In this document: positions 1 to 7,567 of the stretch, in pieces
Numbering within the stretch: position 1 is the first letter of the stretch
Layout of the letters: every line of letters starts with the position of its first letter
Source: Nocardia albiluteola
Lineage (GTDB): Bacteria > Actinomycetota > Actinomycetes > Mycobacteriales > Mycobacteriaceae
DNA: 64,000 bases
NCBI RefSeq assembly: GCF_018860155.1
Contig: NZ_JAHKNI010000014.1
Coordinates: forward strand, 176,342 to 240,341
Reading direction: 5' to 3'
Program-made: the position numbers and the translations under genes
Notes under the pieces: model-generated
The model's input: only the letters and a program-made list of their open reading frames with translations
What the model was told of the DNA's origin: nothing
The model's database searches: none

Positions 1-1
1 G

Positions 2-496
2 CTCGACCTCATTCCGGCCAACCGCAACGCGGTCGGTCAGATCGTGGCCGCCGGCCGGCTCGACGCGCTGGCCGAGCTCGCGGCGACCCCGCCGGAGGGC
101 GCGCGGGTGCGCGCACTGGCGGTCGCCGGGGCGTTCCACACGTCGTTCATGGCTCCCGCTCAGGACGCCGTGACCGAGGCCATCTCCCAGATAACGCCCG
201 GCAACCCGACTCGGGTACTCCTGTCGAACTTCGACGGGCAGCCGGTCTCCTCCGGCAGGGATGCCATCGATAAGCTCGCGGCACAGGTGACCCGGCCCGT
301 CCGGTGGGATCTGTGCACCGAAACCGTTCGCGCGGCAGGGGTTTCCGCGGTGGTCGAATTGCCACCGGCGGGTACCCTGGTCGGCATTGCCAAGCGGGAG
401 CTCAAGGGCACCCCGAATTTGGCAATGAAGGCCCCCGAGGACATCGCCCAGCTGATCAAGTTGGTCGATTTGGCCGACATTTCAGCAACCGGCTAG
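2..496 (+). CDS. fabD: Malonyl-CoA:ACP transacylase FabD, C-terminal part (5' end outside window)
   Basis: This enzyme moves the malonyl group from malonyl-CoA to AcpM, supplying the FAS-II elongation system that builds meromycolate chains in the cytoplasm. Only the last 164 residues are present, because the open frame runs through the left edge. The visible part carries the VAGAFHTSFM segment, which holds the second catalytic residue (His) of the MCAT family, followed by a ferredoxin-like small subdomain and the VELPPAGTLVGIAKRELKG tail. The nucleophile Ser (GHSxG) lies upstream of the window. An internal GTG at 44 is not the start, since coding sequence continues before it. The next genes are acpM and kasA on the same strand, the standard mycobacterial order. 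Confidence 0.93.
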   Translation, partial: LDLIPANRNAVGQIVAAGRLDALAELAATPPEGARVRALAVAGAFHTSFMAPAQDAVTEAISQITPGNPTRVLLSNFDGQPVSSGRDAIDKLAAQVTRPVRWDLCTETVRAAGVSAVVELPPAGTLVGIAKRELKGTPNLAMKAPEDIAQLIKLVDLADISATG

Positions 497-612
497 CTTT
501 TCCTTGCGGTTTGCAGTGACGCAATCGCAACCGGGCTGGTAGAAACAATCTCCTGCTCGGCACCGAAGAAATAGTGCAACCCCCTATGAGAGATGAAGAA
601 GGGAGCCACGCA

Positions 613-918
613 GTGGCCGCTCTGACCCAGGAACAGATCGTCGAAGAGCTCGGCAAGATCATCGAAGAGGTGACCGGTATCGAGCCCTCCGAGGTGACGA
701 TCGAGAAGTCCTTCGTCGATGACCTGGACATCGACTCGCTGTCGATGGTCGAGATCGCCGTGCAGACCGAGGACAAGTACGGCGTCAAGATCCCGGACGA
801 GGATCTGGCCAGCCTGAAGACCGTCGGTGACGCCGTGGCGTACATCCAGAAGCTCGAGGCCGAGAACTCCGAGGCCGCCGAGGCGATGAAGGCCAAGTTC
901 GCGTCGGACGCCGAGTAG
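613..918 (+). CDS. acpM: Meromycolate extension acyl carrier protein AcpM
   Basis: This acyl carrier protein holds growing acyl chains as thioesters on a phosphopantetheine arm. The prosthetic-group Ser is residue 42 in the DDLDIDSLSMVEIAVQTEDK segment, which is close to the mycobacterial AcpM sequence. I chose the GTG at 613 because GAAGGGAG lies 8 bases upstream and the family starts here; in-frame ATGs at 574 and 586 would add an unconserved 13 or 9 residues. The protein is 101 aa, with a short Glu/Ala-rich C-terminal tail after the ACP fold, shorter than the M. tuberculosis tail. It lies 116 bases after fabD and 10 bases before kasA, so cotranscription with kasA is likely. Confidence 0.96.
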   Translation: MAALTQEQIVEELGKIIEEVTGIEPSEVTIEKSFVDDLDIDSLSMVEIAVQTEDKYGVKIPDEDLASLKTVGDAVAYIQKLEAENSEAAEAMKAKFASDAE

Positions 919-928
919 GACCGATACC

Positions 929-2179
929 GTGACCACTCCTTCCACTCTGAACGGGAACTTTCCCAACGTCGTCGTAACAAGCCTGGCGGCGACCACGTCG
1001 ATCGCGGGTGACGTCGATGCGACGTGGAAGGGACTCCTCAACGGCGAGAGCGGCATCGACACTCTCGAGGATTCCTTCGTCGAGGAATACGACCTTCCGG
1101 TCCGCATCGGCGGCCACCTGAAGGTTCGGCCCGAGACCCTGCTGTCCCGGGTCGAATGCCGTCGCATGGCGTATGTCGAGCAGCTCGCGACCGTCCTCGG
1201 TCGCGAGGTGTGGAAGAACGCCGGAACTCCAGAGGTCGACCCGGAGCGGCTCGGCGTGGCGATCGGCACCGGACTCGGTGGCGGCGACGCGCTGATCGAC
1301 TCGGTCGACAAGCTGAAGAACGGTGGCTATCGCAAGATTTCGCCGCTGGCGGTGCAGATGGTCATGCCGAACGGGCCGTCCGCCGTCGTCGGGCTGGAAC
1401 TGAAAGCCAGGGCGGGAGTGGTCACCCCGGTCTCGGCGTGCTCATCGGGGTCGGAGGCCATCGCGAATGCGTGGCGGATGATCGTCATGGGCGACGCCGA
1501 TATGGTCGTCACCGGTGGCGTCGAGGGTTATATCGACGCCGTGCCGATCGCGGCATTCTCCATGATGCGCGCGATGAGCACCCGTAACGACAGTCCGAAG
1601 TCGGCCTCGCGGCCCTTCGACAAGGATCGCGACGGCTTCGTCTTCGGCGAGGCGGGCGCGCTCATGGTCGTCGAGACCGAGGAGCACGCCAAGGCGCGCG
1701 GAGCTACGATCCACGCCCGCCTGCTGGGCGCCGGGATCACCTCCGACGGTTTCCATCTGGTCGCTCCCGCCCCGGACGGGCAGGGCGCGGCACGCGCGAT
1801 GACCAGGGCGATGCAGACCGCAGGTCTGACCAAGAATGACATCACCCACGTCAACGCGCACGCGACCGCGACGCCCATCGGCGATACCGCCGAGGCGAAC
1901 GCGATCAATCTGGCCGTCGGCAACCATGCCTCGGTCTACGCGCCCAAGTCCGCCCTGGGCCACTCGATCGGCGCCGTCGGCGCGCTCGAGTCGGTGCTCA
2001 CCGTGCTCAGCATTCGCGACGGCATCGTGCCGCCCACGCTGAACCTGGACAACCAGGATCCGGAGATCGATCTCGATGTCGTGCACGGCGAGGCTCGCCG
2101 CCAGGACATCAAGTACGCGATCAACAACTCGTTCGGCTTCGGTGGGCACAACGTTGCGCTCACGTTCGGCCGGTACTGA
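929..2179 (+). CDS. kasA: Beta-ketoacyl-ACP synthase KasA
   Basis: KasA condenses malonyl-AcpM with an acyl-AcpM primer, the elongation step of FAS-II for mycolic acid precursors. The 416-aa length equals mycobacterial KasA. The catalytic triad is visible: Cys171 in SACSSGSEA, His311 in HATATPIGD and His345 in KSALGHSIGAVGA, the last following the conserved Lys340. The GTG start at 929 has a weak AGGA motif and sits 10 bases after acpM, so the two are probably coupled. In M. tuberculosis kasB follows; here the next gene is accD6, 149 bases on, and the gap holds a long palindrome. Confidence 0.96.
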   Translation: MTTPSTLNGNFPNVVVTSLAATTSIAGDVDATWKGLLNGESGIDTLEDSFVEEYDLPVRIGGHLKVRPETLLSRVECRRMAYVEQLATVLGREVWKNAGTPEVDPERLGVAIGTGLGGGDALIDSVDKLKNGGYRKISPLAVQMVMPNGPSAVVGLELKARAGVVTPVSACSSGSEAIANAWRMIVMGDADMVVTGGVEGYIDAVPIAAFSMMRAMSTRNDSPKSASRPFDKDRDGFVFGEAGALMVVETEEHAKARGATIHARLLGAGITSDGFHLVAPAPDGQGAARAMTRAMQTAGLTKNDITHVNAHATATPIGDTAEANAINLAVGNHASVYAPKSALGHSIGAVGALESVLTVLSIRDGIVPPTLNLDNQDPEIDLDVVHGEARRQDIKYAINNSFGFGGHNVALTFGRY

Positions 2180-2250
2180 GTTCACCCACCCCGCCGGCTC
2201 CGCAGGCTCCGCCAGCTAGCCATCCCCCGGGGTACACCGGTCACAACCGC

Positions 2251-2308
2251 AATCCCGGTGGGGCGCTTCGTCAACGGTGAACGCCGTTGCGAAAGCCCCA
2301 CCGGGATT
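2251..2308. repeat. 58-bp near-perfect palindrome between kasA and accD6
   Basis: Perfect 14-bp outer arms (AATCCCGGTGGGGC at 2251-2264 and GCCCCACCGGGATT at 2295-2308) enclose further pairing: TTCG/CGAA, then CAACGG (2272-2277) with CCGTTG (2284-2289) around a TGAACG loop. The transcript would fold into one long hairpin ending 20 bases before the accD6 start and 9 bases before its AGGAG. No U-tract follows, so it could be a U-less terminator or attenuator, an RNA-processing site that sets the kasA to accD6 ratio, or a palindromic intergenic repeat. The structure is seen directly; its role is inference. Confidence 0.8.
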
Positions 2309-2328
2309 TCGACTTTCAGGAGAACGCG

Positions 2329-3759
2329 ATGACCATTCTGGCCCCCGCTTCGGCGGATACCGCGACCGATCCCCGAGATCCGCTGGGCCGTCTGCAGCGA
2401 TTCTTCGACCCCGGCACCGTCCTGCCGCTCCACCCCCGCGACAAGTCCGGCGTGCTGGCCGCCCTCGGCGAGGTCGACGGCGTGCGGACCGTCGCCTACT
2501 GCTCCGACGCCACCGTCATGGGCGGGGCCATGGGCGTCGAGGGCTGCAAGCACATCGTCGACGCGATCGACACCGCCATCGACTCCGGGATCCCGGTCGT
2601 GGGCATCTGGCATTCCGGTGGCGCCCGCCTCGCCGAGGGTGTGGAGGCCCTGCACGCGGTCGGCCTGGTCTTCGAGGCCATGGTCCGCGCGTCCGGCCTG
2701 GTTCCGCAGATTTCCGTGGTGCTCGGCTTCGCCGCCGGCGGCGCCGCCTACGGTCCCGCGCTGACCGACGTGGTCATCATGGCGCCCGAGGGCCGGGTCT
2801 TCGTGACCGGACCGGACGTGGTGCGCAGCGTGACCGGCGAGAACGTCGACATGGCCACGCTCGGCGGTCCCGACACGCACTACAAGAAGTCCGGCGTCTG
2901 CCACATCGTCGCCGACGACGAGTCCGACGCGCTGCATCGCGGGCGGCGCCTGGTCTCGATGTTCGCCGAGCAGGGCGAATTCGATATGGTCGCCGCCGAG
3001 CACGGCGATGTCGACCTGCGGGCCCTGCTGCCCGAATCCGCCCGGCGCGCCTACGACGTCAAGCCCCTCGTGCACGAACTCCTGGACAACGTCGACGGGG
3101 AGTCCTCGTTCGAGGAGTTCCAGGGTGGCTACGCGCGCAGCATCGTCACCGGCCTGGGCCGGCTGGCCGGGCGCACGGTCGGCGTGCTGGCCAACAATCC
3201 GCTGCGCATGGGCGGCTGCCTCACCTCCGAAAGTGCCGAGAAGGCAGCGCGTTTCGTGCGGCTGTGCAATTCGTTCGGCATTCCGCTGGTGGTCGTCACC
3301 GACGTGCCCGGCTATCTGCCCGGCGTCGGCATGGAGTGGGAGGGCGTGGTGCGCCGCGGCGCCAAGCTGCTGCACGCGTTCGCCGAGGCCCGCGTCCCGC
3401 GCGTCACCCTGGTGACCCGGAAGATCTACGGCGGCGCCTACATCGCAATGAACGCCCGCGCCCTCGGCGCGACGGCGGTCTACGCGTGGCCCGGCAGCGA
3501 GGTCGCCGTGATGGGCGCCAAGGCCGCGGTGGGCATCCTGCACAAGAAGGCGATCGCGGCCGCGCCCGAGGAAGAGCGCGAGGCGCTGATCGAGCGCCTG
3601 ACCGTCGAGCACGAGCAGATCGCGGGCGGGCTGAGCCGCGCGATGTCGATCGGAGTGGTCGACGACATCATCGATCCGGCCAAAACCCGCTCCATCCTCG
3701 CCGCGGCCCTGGCGGCGGCGCCGGCCCGGGCCTCGCACACCAAGAACATTCCGCTGTAG
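2329..3759 (+). CDS. accD6: Acyl-CoA carboxylase beta subunit AccD6
   Basis: AccD6 is the carboxyltransferase subunit that, with an AccA3-type biotinylated subunit, makes malonyl-CoA for FAS-II. The 476-aa protein has the two crotonase-like halves of the family. The N-terminal half shows the glycine-rich GIWHSGGARLAEGVEAL and GFAAGGAAYGPALTDVV segments, and the C-terminal half shows VVVTDVPGYLPGVGMEWEG and RKIYGGAYIAMNARALGA. The start is the ATG at 2329, preceded by AGGAG at 2318-2322; an upstream GTG at 2287 lies inside the palindrome and is rejected. Its place after kasA fits mycobacterial FAS-II operons. The hairpin just upstream may regulate its expression. Confidence 0.94.
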   Translation: MTILAPASADTATDPRDPLGRLQRFFDPGTVLPLHPRDKSGVLAALGEVDGVRTVAYCSDATVMGGAMGVEGCKHIVDAIDTAIDSGIPVVGIWHSGGARLAEGVEALHAVGLVFEAMVRASGLVPQISVVLGFAAGGAAYGPALTDVVIMAPEGRVFVTGPDVVRSVTGENVDMATLGGPDTHYKKSGVCHIVADDESDALHRGRRLVSMFAEQGEFDMVAAEHGDVDLRALLPESARRAYDVKPLVHELLDNVDGESSFEEFQGGYARSIVTGLGRLAGRTVGVLANNPLRMGGCLTSESAEKAARFVRLCNSFGIPLVVVTDVPGYLPGVGMEWEGVVRRGAKLLHAFAEARVPRVTLVTRKIYGGAYIAMNARALGATAVYAWPGSEVAVMGAKAAVGILHKKAIAAAPEEEREALIERLTVEHEQIAGGLSRAMSIGVVDDIIDPAKTRSILAAALAAAPARASHTKNIPL

Positions 3760-3926
3760 GGCGAAGGTTCTACCGCGTCTGCCACAGGGCACCTTCCCGC
3801 CGATCCGGCGATGGGAATAGTCCAGTGGCCGTGTGCAACACCGTCACAGCGTAGTCTTCCCTCAACCTGCGAGTCTCATTGTCGCGTCTCGCGCTTGGCA
3901 TACAACTGCATCGAGGGGGGACATTC

Positions 3927-4274
3927 GTGGACGACTTGCGAAGTCAGCTGAGGGCGGCGCTGGACGAGCTGGATGTGGCTCGCTCCCGGCAGGCCGCCCT
4001 GCGGGCCGACTTGGCCGCCGCGGACGCCCAGCGCAGCGCCCTGGTCGCCGAATTGCATTCCACGAGAACCGAACTCGATACCGCGTACACCGATATGACG
4101 CTGCTGCGCGAGGACTACGTCCGAATCCAGAACGACTACATCCGAATGCAGTACGAGCAGATCGAGATGCGCCACGACCTCATCGAGGTCGAACACGCGG
4201 TGACGGTCCGGCTCGCGGCCCAGGAGGAGGAGCTGCGGCTGCTGCGCGGATGGGACGCACCGCCGGAGGGCTGA
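3927..4274 (+). CDS. Small coiled-coil protein of unknown function
   Basis: This 115-aa protein is almost entirely helical and rich in Leu, Ala, Glu and Arg, with heptad-like spacing from the first residues (DDLRSQLRAALDELDVARSR) through to LRLLRGWDAPPEG. There is no signal peptide and no membrane segment. I chose the GTG at 3927 because GAGGGGGG lies about 6 bases upstream; the frame stays open to 3879. I do not recognise a family. It probably oligomerises through its coiled coil. It is followed tail-to-tail, 5 bases on, by the DUF3145 gene on the other strand, so it is most likely monocistronic. Confidence 0.7.
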   Translation: MDDLRSQLRAALDELDVARSRQAALRADLAAADAQRSALVAELHSTRTELDTAYTDMTLLREDYVRIQNDYIRMQYEQIEMRHDLIEVEHAVTVRLAAQEEELRLLRGWDAPPEG

Positions 4275-4279
4275 GCCGC

Positions 4280-4813
4280 TCAGCCGACGTCGCGGCGCAG
4301 CCAGGTCACCTCCGCACCCTCGCCGCCGGTGCGGAAGGGTTCGAGGTCGTCGTCCCAGGCGGTACCGAGGACGCGATCGATCTCGGCGGCGATCTCGGTG
4401 GATGTATGGCGGCCGCGCTCGCGCGCGGAGCGCACGATTTCCCGCAGCCGCATCTCGCCGACCATCACATCGCCGTTCGCACTCATCGCACCGCACCACA
4501 GACCCAGCCCGGGGACGAAACAATATCGTTCACCGTCGACGCCCTCGCTGGGATCCTCGGTGATCTCGAAGCGTAATACCGGCCAGGACCGCAACGCGTT
4601 GGCTAACTTCGATCCGGTGCCCACCGGGCCGACCCAATCGGTGATCGCGCGCAGCTGTCCCGAGGCGGCGGGCTGGGCGGTCCAACGCAATTGTGCCGGT
4701 GCTTTCAGCGTCGAGGAGAGGGTCCATTCGATGTGCGGGCACAGCGCGGCCGGCGACGCGTGGATGTACACCACCCCCGACGTCGCGTCCGCGAATTGCA
4801 TGGATCCGCGCAC
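4280..4813 (-). CDS. DUF3145 family protein
   Basis: This is a conserved actinobacterial protein of unknown function, recognisable from GVVYIHASPAALCPHIEW, WTAQPAASGQLRAITDWVGP and LWCGAMSANGDVMVGEMRL, the most conserved stretches of DUF3145. At 177 aa it has the usual family length, with no signal peptide or membrane segment. I prefer the GTG at 4813 (reading M-R-G-S-M-Q-F-A-D) because GGAGG sits 7 bases upstream; other in-frame starts are 4819 and the ATG at 4801. It overlaps nothing and is convergent with the coiled-coil gene. Confidence 0.85.
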   Translation of the reverse strand: MRGSMQFADATSGVVYIHASPAALCPHIEWTLSSTLKAPAQLRWTAQPAASGQLRAITDWVGPVGTGSKLANALRSWPVLRFEITEDPSEGVDGERYCFVPGLGLWCGAMSANGDVMVGEMRLREIVRSARERGRHTSTEIAAEIDRVLGTAWDDDLEPFRTGGEGAEVTWLRRDVG

Positions 4814-4907
4814 CAGCACACCTCCGACCTCGACCTGGAACGTCTTCCCCGACGATCGGTCGAGCCGGCGTTGCCCGAGTGTACTGGAGTGCCCGGTGTT
4901 ACGGGTG

Positions 4908-5741
4908 TTACTTTTCGGCCGCGTCGCGATGTGCTGCGATTTCCCCGATCACCGCGTCGCTGAGCGGTGGCCATGCCGCGCGCGCCCAATCACCGAAATT
5001 CTCGTCGCTCAGCGCCACGCACGCCGCCCCCAGCACGGGATCCACCCACAGGAACGTGCCCGACTGACCGAAGTGCCCGTAGGTTCGCGGCGAGTTCGCC
5101 GCACCGGTCCAGTGCGGCGTCTTGGTGTCGCGGATCTCGAATCCCAGTCCCCAGTCGTTCGGCCGCTGGGAACCATATCCGGGCAGCACGCCGTTGGTAC
5201 CCGGGAATTGCACGGCGGTGGCATCGGCCAGGGTTTGCGGAGTAACCAATGCCGGTTCCAGCAACTCACCCGCAAAAAGCATGAGGTCGGCGACCGTGGA
5301 CGACGCCGCGTGCCCCGCGGAACCGTGCAGCGCCGAGGATTTCATTCCGAGTGGCTCGAATACCGCCTCGTGCAGATAATTCTCGAACTCGATCCCGGTC
5401 TGATCGGCCACGAACCGCGCCAGCACCTCGAATCCGGCGCTGGAATAGATGCGGCGCGTGCCGGGCTCGGCCATGATCACGGTGGTGTCGAAGGCCAGTC
5501 CGGAGGTGTGCGCCAGTAGGTGCCGCACGGTCGAGCCGGGCGGTCCCGCGGGCTGGTCCAGCTCGATCGCCCCCTCCTCCACAGCGACCAGAACCGCGTA
5601 CGCCACAAGCGGTTTGGTCACCGAGGCCAACGCGAATTCGCGGTCGACATCCCCCTCGATCGCCCTGTCACCGGTTGCGGTCACCACCCCCGCAGCGGCA
5701 TGCCCCACCGGCCAATCCCGAATCTGCTCCAATGCTCGCAC
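4908..5741 (-). CDS. Serine hydrolase, beta-lactamase/DD-peptidase-like (class C fold)
   Basis: This 277-aa protein belongs to the beta-lactamase-related serine hydrolases. The nucleophile motif SxxK is SVTK at residues 40-43, the YxN-like Tyr is in RRIYSSAGF, and the third motif is the HFGQSG segment near residue 225, the HxG form typical of class C-like esterases and peptidases. It is shorter than true AmpC enzymes (about 360-400 aa) and has no signal peptide, so a cytoplasmic esterase or amidase role is more likely than antibiotic resistance. The substrate is unknown. It stands alone between the DUF3145 and DinB-like genes on the same strand, with gaps of about 95 and 20 bases. Confidence 0.82.
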   Translation of the reverse strand: MRALEQIRDWPVGHAAAGVVTATGDRAIEGDVDREFALASVTKPLVAYAVLVAVEEGAIELDQPAGPPGSTVRHLLAHTSGLAFDTTVIMAEPGTRRIYSSAGFEVLARFVADQTGIEFENYLHEAVFEPLGMKSSALHGSAGHAASSTVADLMLFAGELLEPALVTPQTLADATAVQFPGTNGVLPGYGSQRPNDWGLGFEIRDTKTPHWTGAANSPRTYGHFGQSGTFLWVDPVLGAACVALSDENFGDWARAAWPPLSDAVIGEIAAHRDAAEK

Positions 5742-5762
5742 GGCGACGAGCCTACGACCCCC

Positions 5763-6335
5763 TCAGGCGCGGACGTCGTGGAGGTGGTGGATCAGATCGT
5801 GGACGAAGTAGGTGGCCATCTCGTCCACGGTGAACAGTGAGCCGTTGCTGCGGCGGGCGGCGCGGGTGCGGTCGGCCGCAGGGACGGATTCGAAGGCGCG
5901 GGAAACGGTTTCGGCGGCCTCGGTGAGCTGGGCGGCGACCATTGCGGGCGCCTGCGCGAGGTAGTTGTCCGCCTCGGCGGTGCGGTCCTGATCCCAGTTC
6001 TCGAAGACCGGCAGGCCGTCGGCGAATCCGACCTTCGCCGCGAAGGCGGCGATGGCGGGCGGTTCGGCACTGCCGTGCAGGGCGACGCCGAGGCGGTGCG
6101 CGAAGATTCGGCAGACGTCGCGTACGTGGGCGACGTATTCCACTGGCGCCCAGGTGGAATCGTCGGGGCGCACGGCCACGCCGGGGCGCTCGAGGACCGC
6201 GGCGAACCGCACCGCCGCCTTGCGGGTCAGCCCGGGCACCGAGTCGTAATCGGTGCCCGGGCCGTCGAATCCGCAATCCGGGCAGGCCTTGTCGAGCACC
6301 CAGGTCCAGTCTTTGTCTTCGGGAACGATCGGCAT
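5763..6335 (-). CDS. DinB-like / mycothiol-dependent isomerase-fold protein
   Basis: This 190-aa helical protein has the layout of the DinB/YfiT superfamily, whose members bind a metal through three His residues and often act as thiol S-transferases or isomerases. Candidate ligands are His in WAPVEYVAHVRDVCRIFAHR and the pair in VHDLIHHLHDV at the C-terminus, the usual helix 2 and helix 4 positions. The N-terminal segment KACPDCGFDGPG is typical of the actinobacterial subgroup. In mycothiol-producing organisms a mycothiol-linked function is plausible but unproven. The start is the ATG at 6335. It lies 21 bases upstream (in minus-strand terms) of the serine hydrolase gene and may be cotranscribed with it. 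Confidence 0.75.
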   Translation of the reverse strand: MPIVPEDKDWTWVLDKACPDCGFDGPGTDYDSVPGLTRKAAVRFAAVLERPGVAVRPDDSTWAPVEYVAHVRDVCRIFAHRLGVALHGSAEPPAIAAFAAKVGFADGLPVFENWDQDRTAEADNYLAQAPAMVAAQLTEAAETVSRAFESVPAADRTRAARRSNGSLFTVDEMATYFVHDLIHHLHDVRA

Positions 6336-6414
6336 GCCAGCACTCTAAGTTGGCAGCAAGTTATGCACCATAGATATACTGCCATCGACCGCCGAGATCC
6401 AGACGCCTCGGCCG

Positions 6415-7470
6415 CTACTCGGCCAGACGCCCGGCCTTCTCGAACAGCTCCAGGGTGATGGCGTGCAGGAAGTCGCCGACCTGCTTGGGCGCCTTCCCCG
6501 CGAACGCCCGCGCATAGGTGCCCTCGAGCACGATCCCCAGCTTGAAGCAGGCCAGCACGGTGTACCAGGTGACGTGGCCGAGATCCCGGTCGGAGAACCG
6601 GCCGTAGTGGGCGATCATCTCCTCCGGCGTGGGCAGCCCGCCCGCCTCGCCGAGCTTGCCGACCAAGGCCGCGCCGGTGGTGCCGGGTTCCGGGCGGGTC
6701 GCGATCTGCCAGCCCAGGTCCAGCAGCGGATCGCCGATCGTCGACATCTCCCAGTCGACCATCGCGGCCACCTGCGGGCCGTCGAACCGGAACATCATGT
6801 TCGCCAGATGGCAGTCGCCGTGCAGAATTCCCGGCGTCCACGCCGCGGGGCGATGGCGTTCGAGCCAGTCACCGATGTGATCCAGGCCCGGCAGCTGCGG
6901 GCCCGGGTAGCCGTCGTTCGCGGAATAGGACTCGAGCTCACCGAGCCAGCGCGGCACCTGCCGCTCCAGGAAGCCGTCGGGCTTGCCGTAATCGGCCAGC
7001 CCGATGGCCTCGTAGTCGACCGCGCCCAGTCGCGCGATGGCCTCCACCGCGGACAGACCCATCTGGCGGCGGATCTCCGGATCGCCGGCGTGCAGCTCGG
7101 GCAGTTCGTTCTGCGGATTGAACCCCGTGATCGGCTTCATCAGGTAGAACACCGCGCCGAGCACCGACTCGTCGGGGCAGGCCGCGATCACCTCGGGCGC
7201 GCGGACCCCGGTGCCGGCGAGGGCGCCGAGCAGGCGCGCCTCGCGGCGGATCACCTCGTTGCTCTTGGCGCGCAGATGCCGGGGCCCACGCCGCAGCACG
7301 TACTCCCGCCCGCCGCGGGCGAAGCGCAGCATGATGTTCTGGGTGCCACCCCCGAGCGGGATCACCCCCTCGAACGATCCGCCGGGCAGCCCCTGCTCGT
7401 CCATCCATTTCCCGATGACCGCGAAATCCACGACGTCGCGATCCACTTCGGCCGGTTGCACCACAGACAT
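6415..7470 (-). CDS. Phosphotransferase family protein (aminoglycoside-phosphotransferase fold)
   Basis: This 351-aa protein has a kinase-like APH fold. The Brenner motif HGDCHLANMMF supplies the catalytic Asp and metal-binding Asn, and VAAMVDWEMSTIGDP supplies the second metal Asp. The N-terminal lobe shows the glycine-rich LGGGTQNIMLRF and the YVLRRGP strand. Sequence style and length match the subgroup found as the N-terminal domain of ACAD10/11 and as stand-alone proteins beside acyl-CoA dehydrogenases, thought to phosphorylate hydroxyacyl substrates rather than drugs. I chose the ATG at 7470 (MSVVQPAEV); an in-frame ATG at 7512 exists. The gene is divergent from pabB with under 100 bases between the starts. 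Confidence 0.85.
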   Translation of the reverse strand: MSVVQPAEVDRDVVDFAVIGKWMDEQGLPGGSFEGVIPLGGGTQNIMLRFARGGREYVLRRGPRHLRAKSNEVIRREARLLGALAGTGVRAPEVIAACPDESVLGAVFYLMKPITGFNPQNELPELHAGDPEIRRQMGLSAVEAIARLGAVDYEAIGLADYGKPDGFLERQVPRWLGELESYSANDGYPGPQLPGLDHIGDWLERHRPAAWTPGILHGDCHLANMMFRFDGPQVAAMVDWEMSTIGDPLLDLGWQIATRPEPGTTGAALVGKLGEAGGLPTPEEMIAHYGRFSDRDLGHVTWYTVLACFKLGIVLEGTYARAFAGKAPKQVGDFLHAITLELFEKAGRLAE

Positions 7471-7567
7471 GTCCCACATTGTGCCCCACGCGCCGCGAGA
7501 AACTGCGGGCATGTGCCCTCAATATCCGATGCGTGCGACGACTGGGTCGCCGACTACGGTGAACCCC

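Noticed and set aside
2182..3792. Long minus-strand frame opposite accD6
   Set aside because: It is a shadow: accD6 has full-length family motifs on the plus strand.
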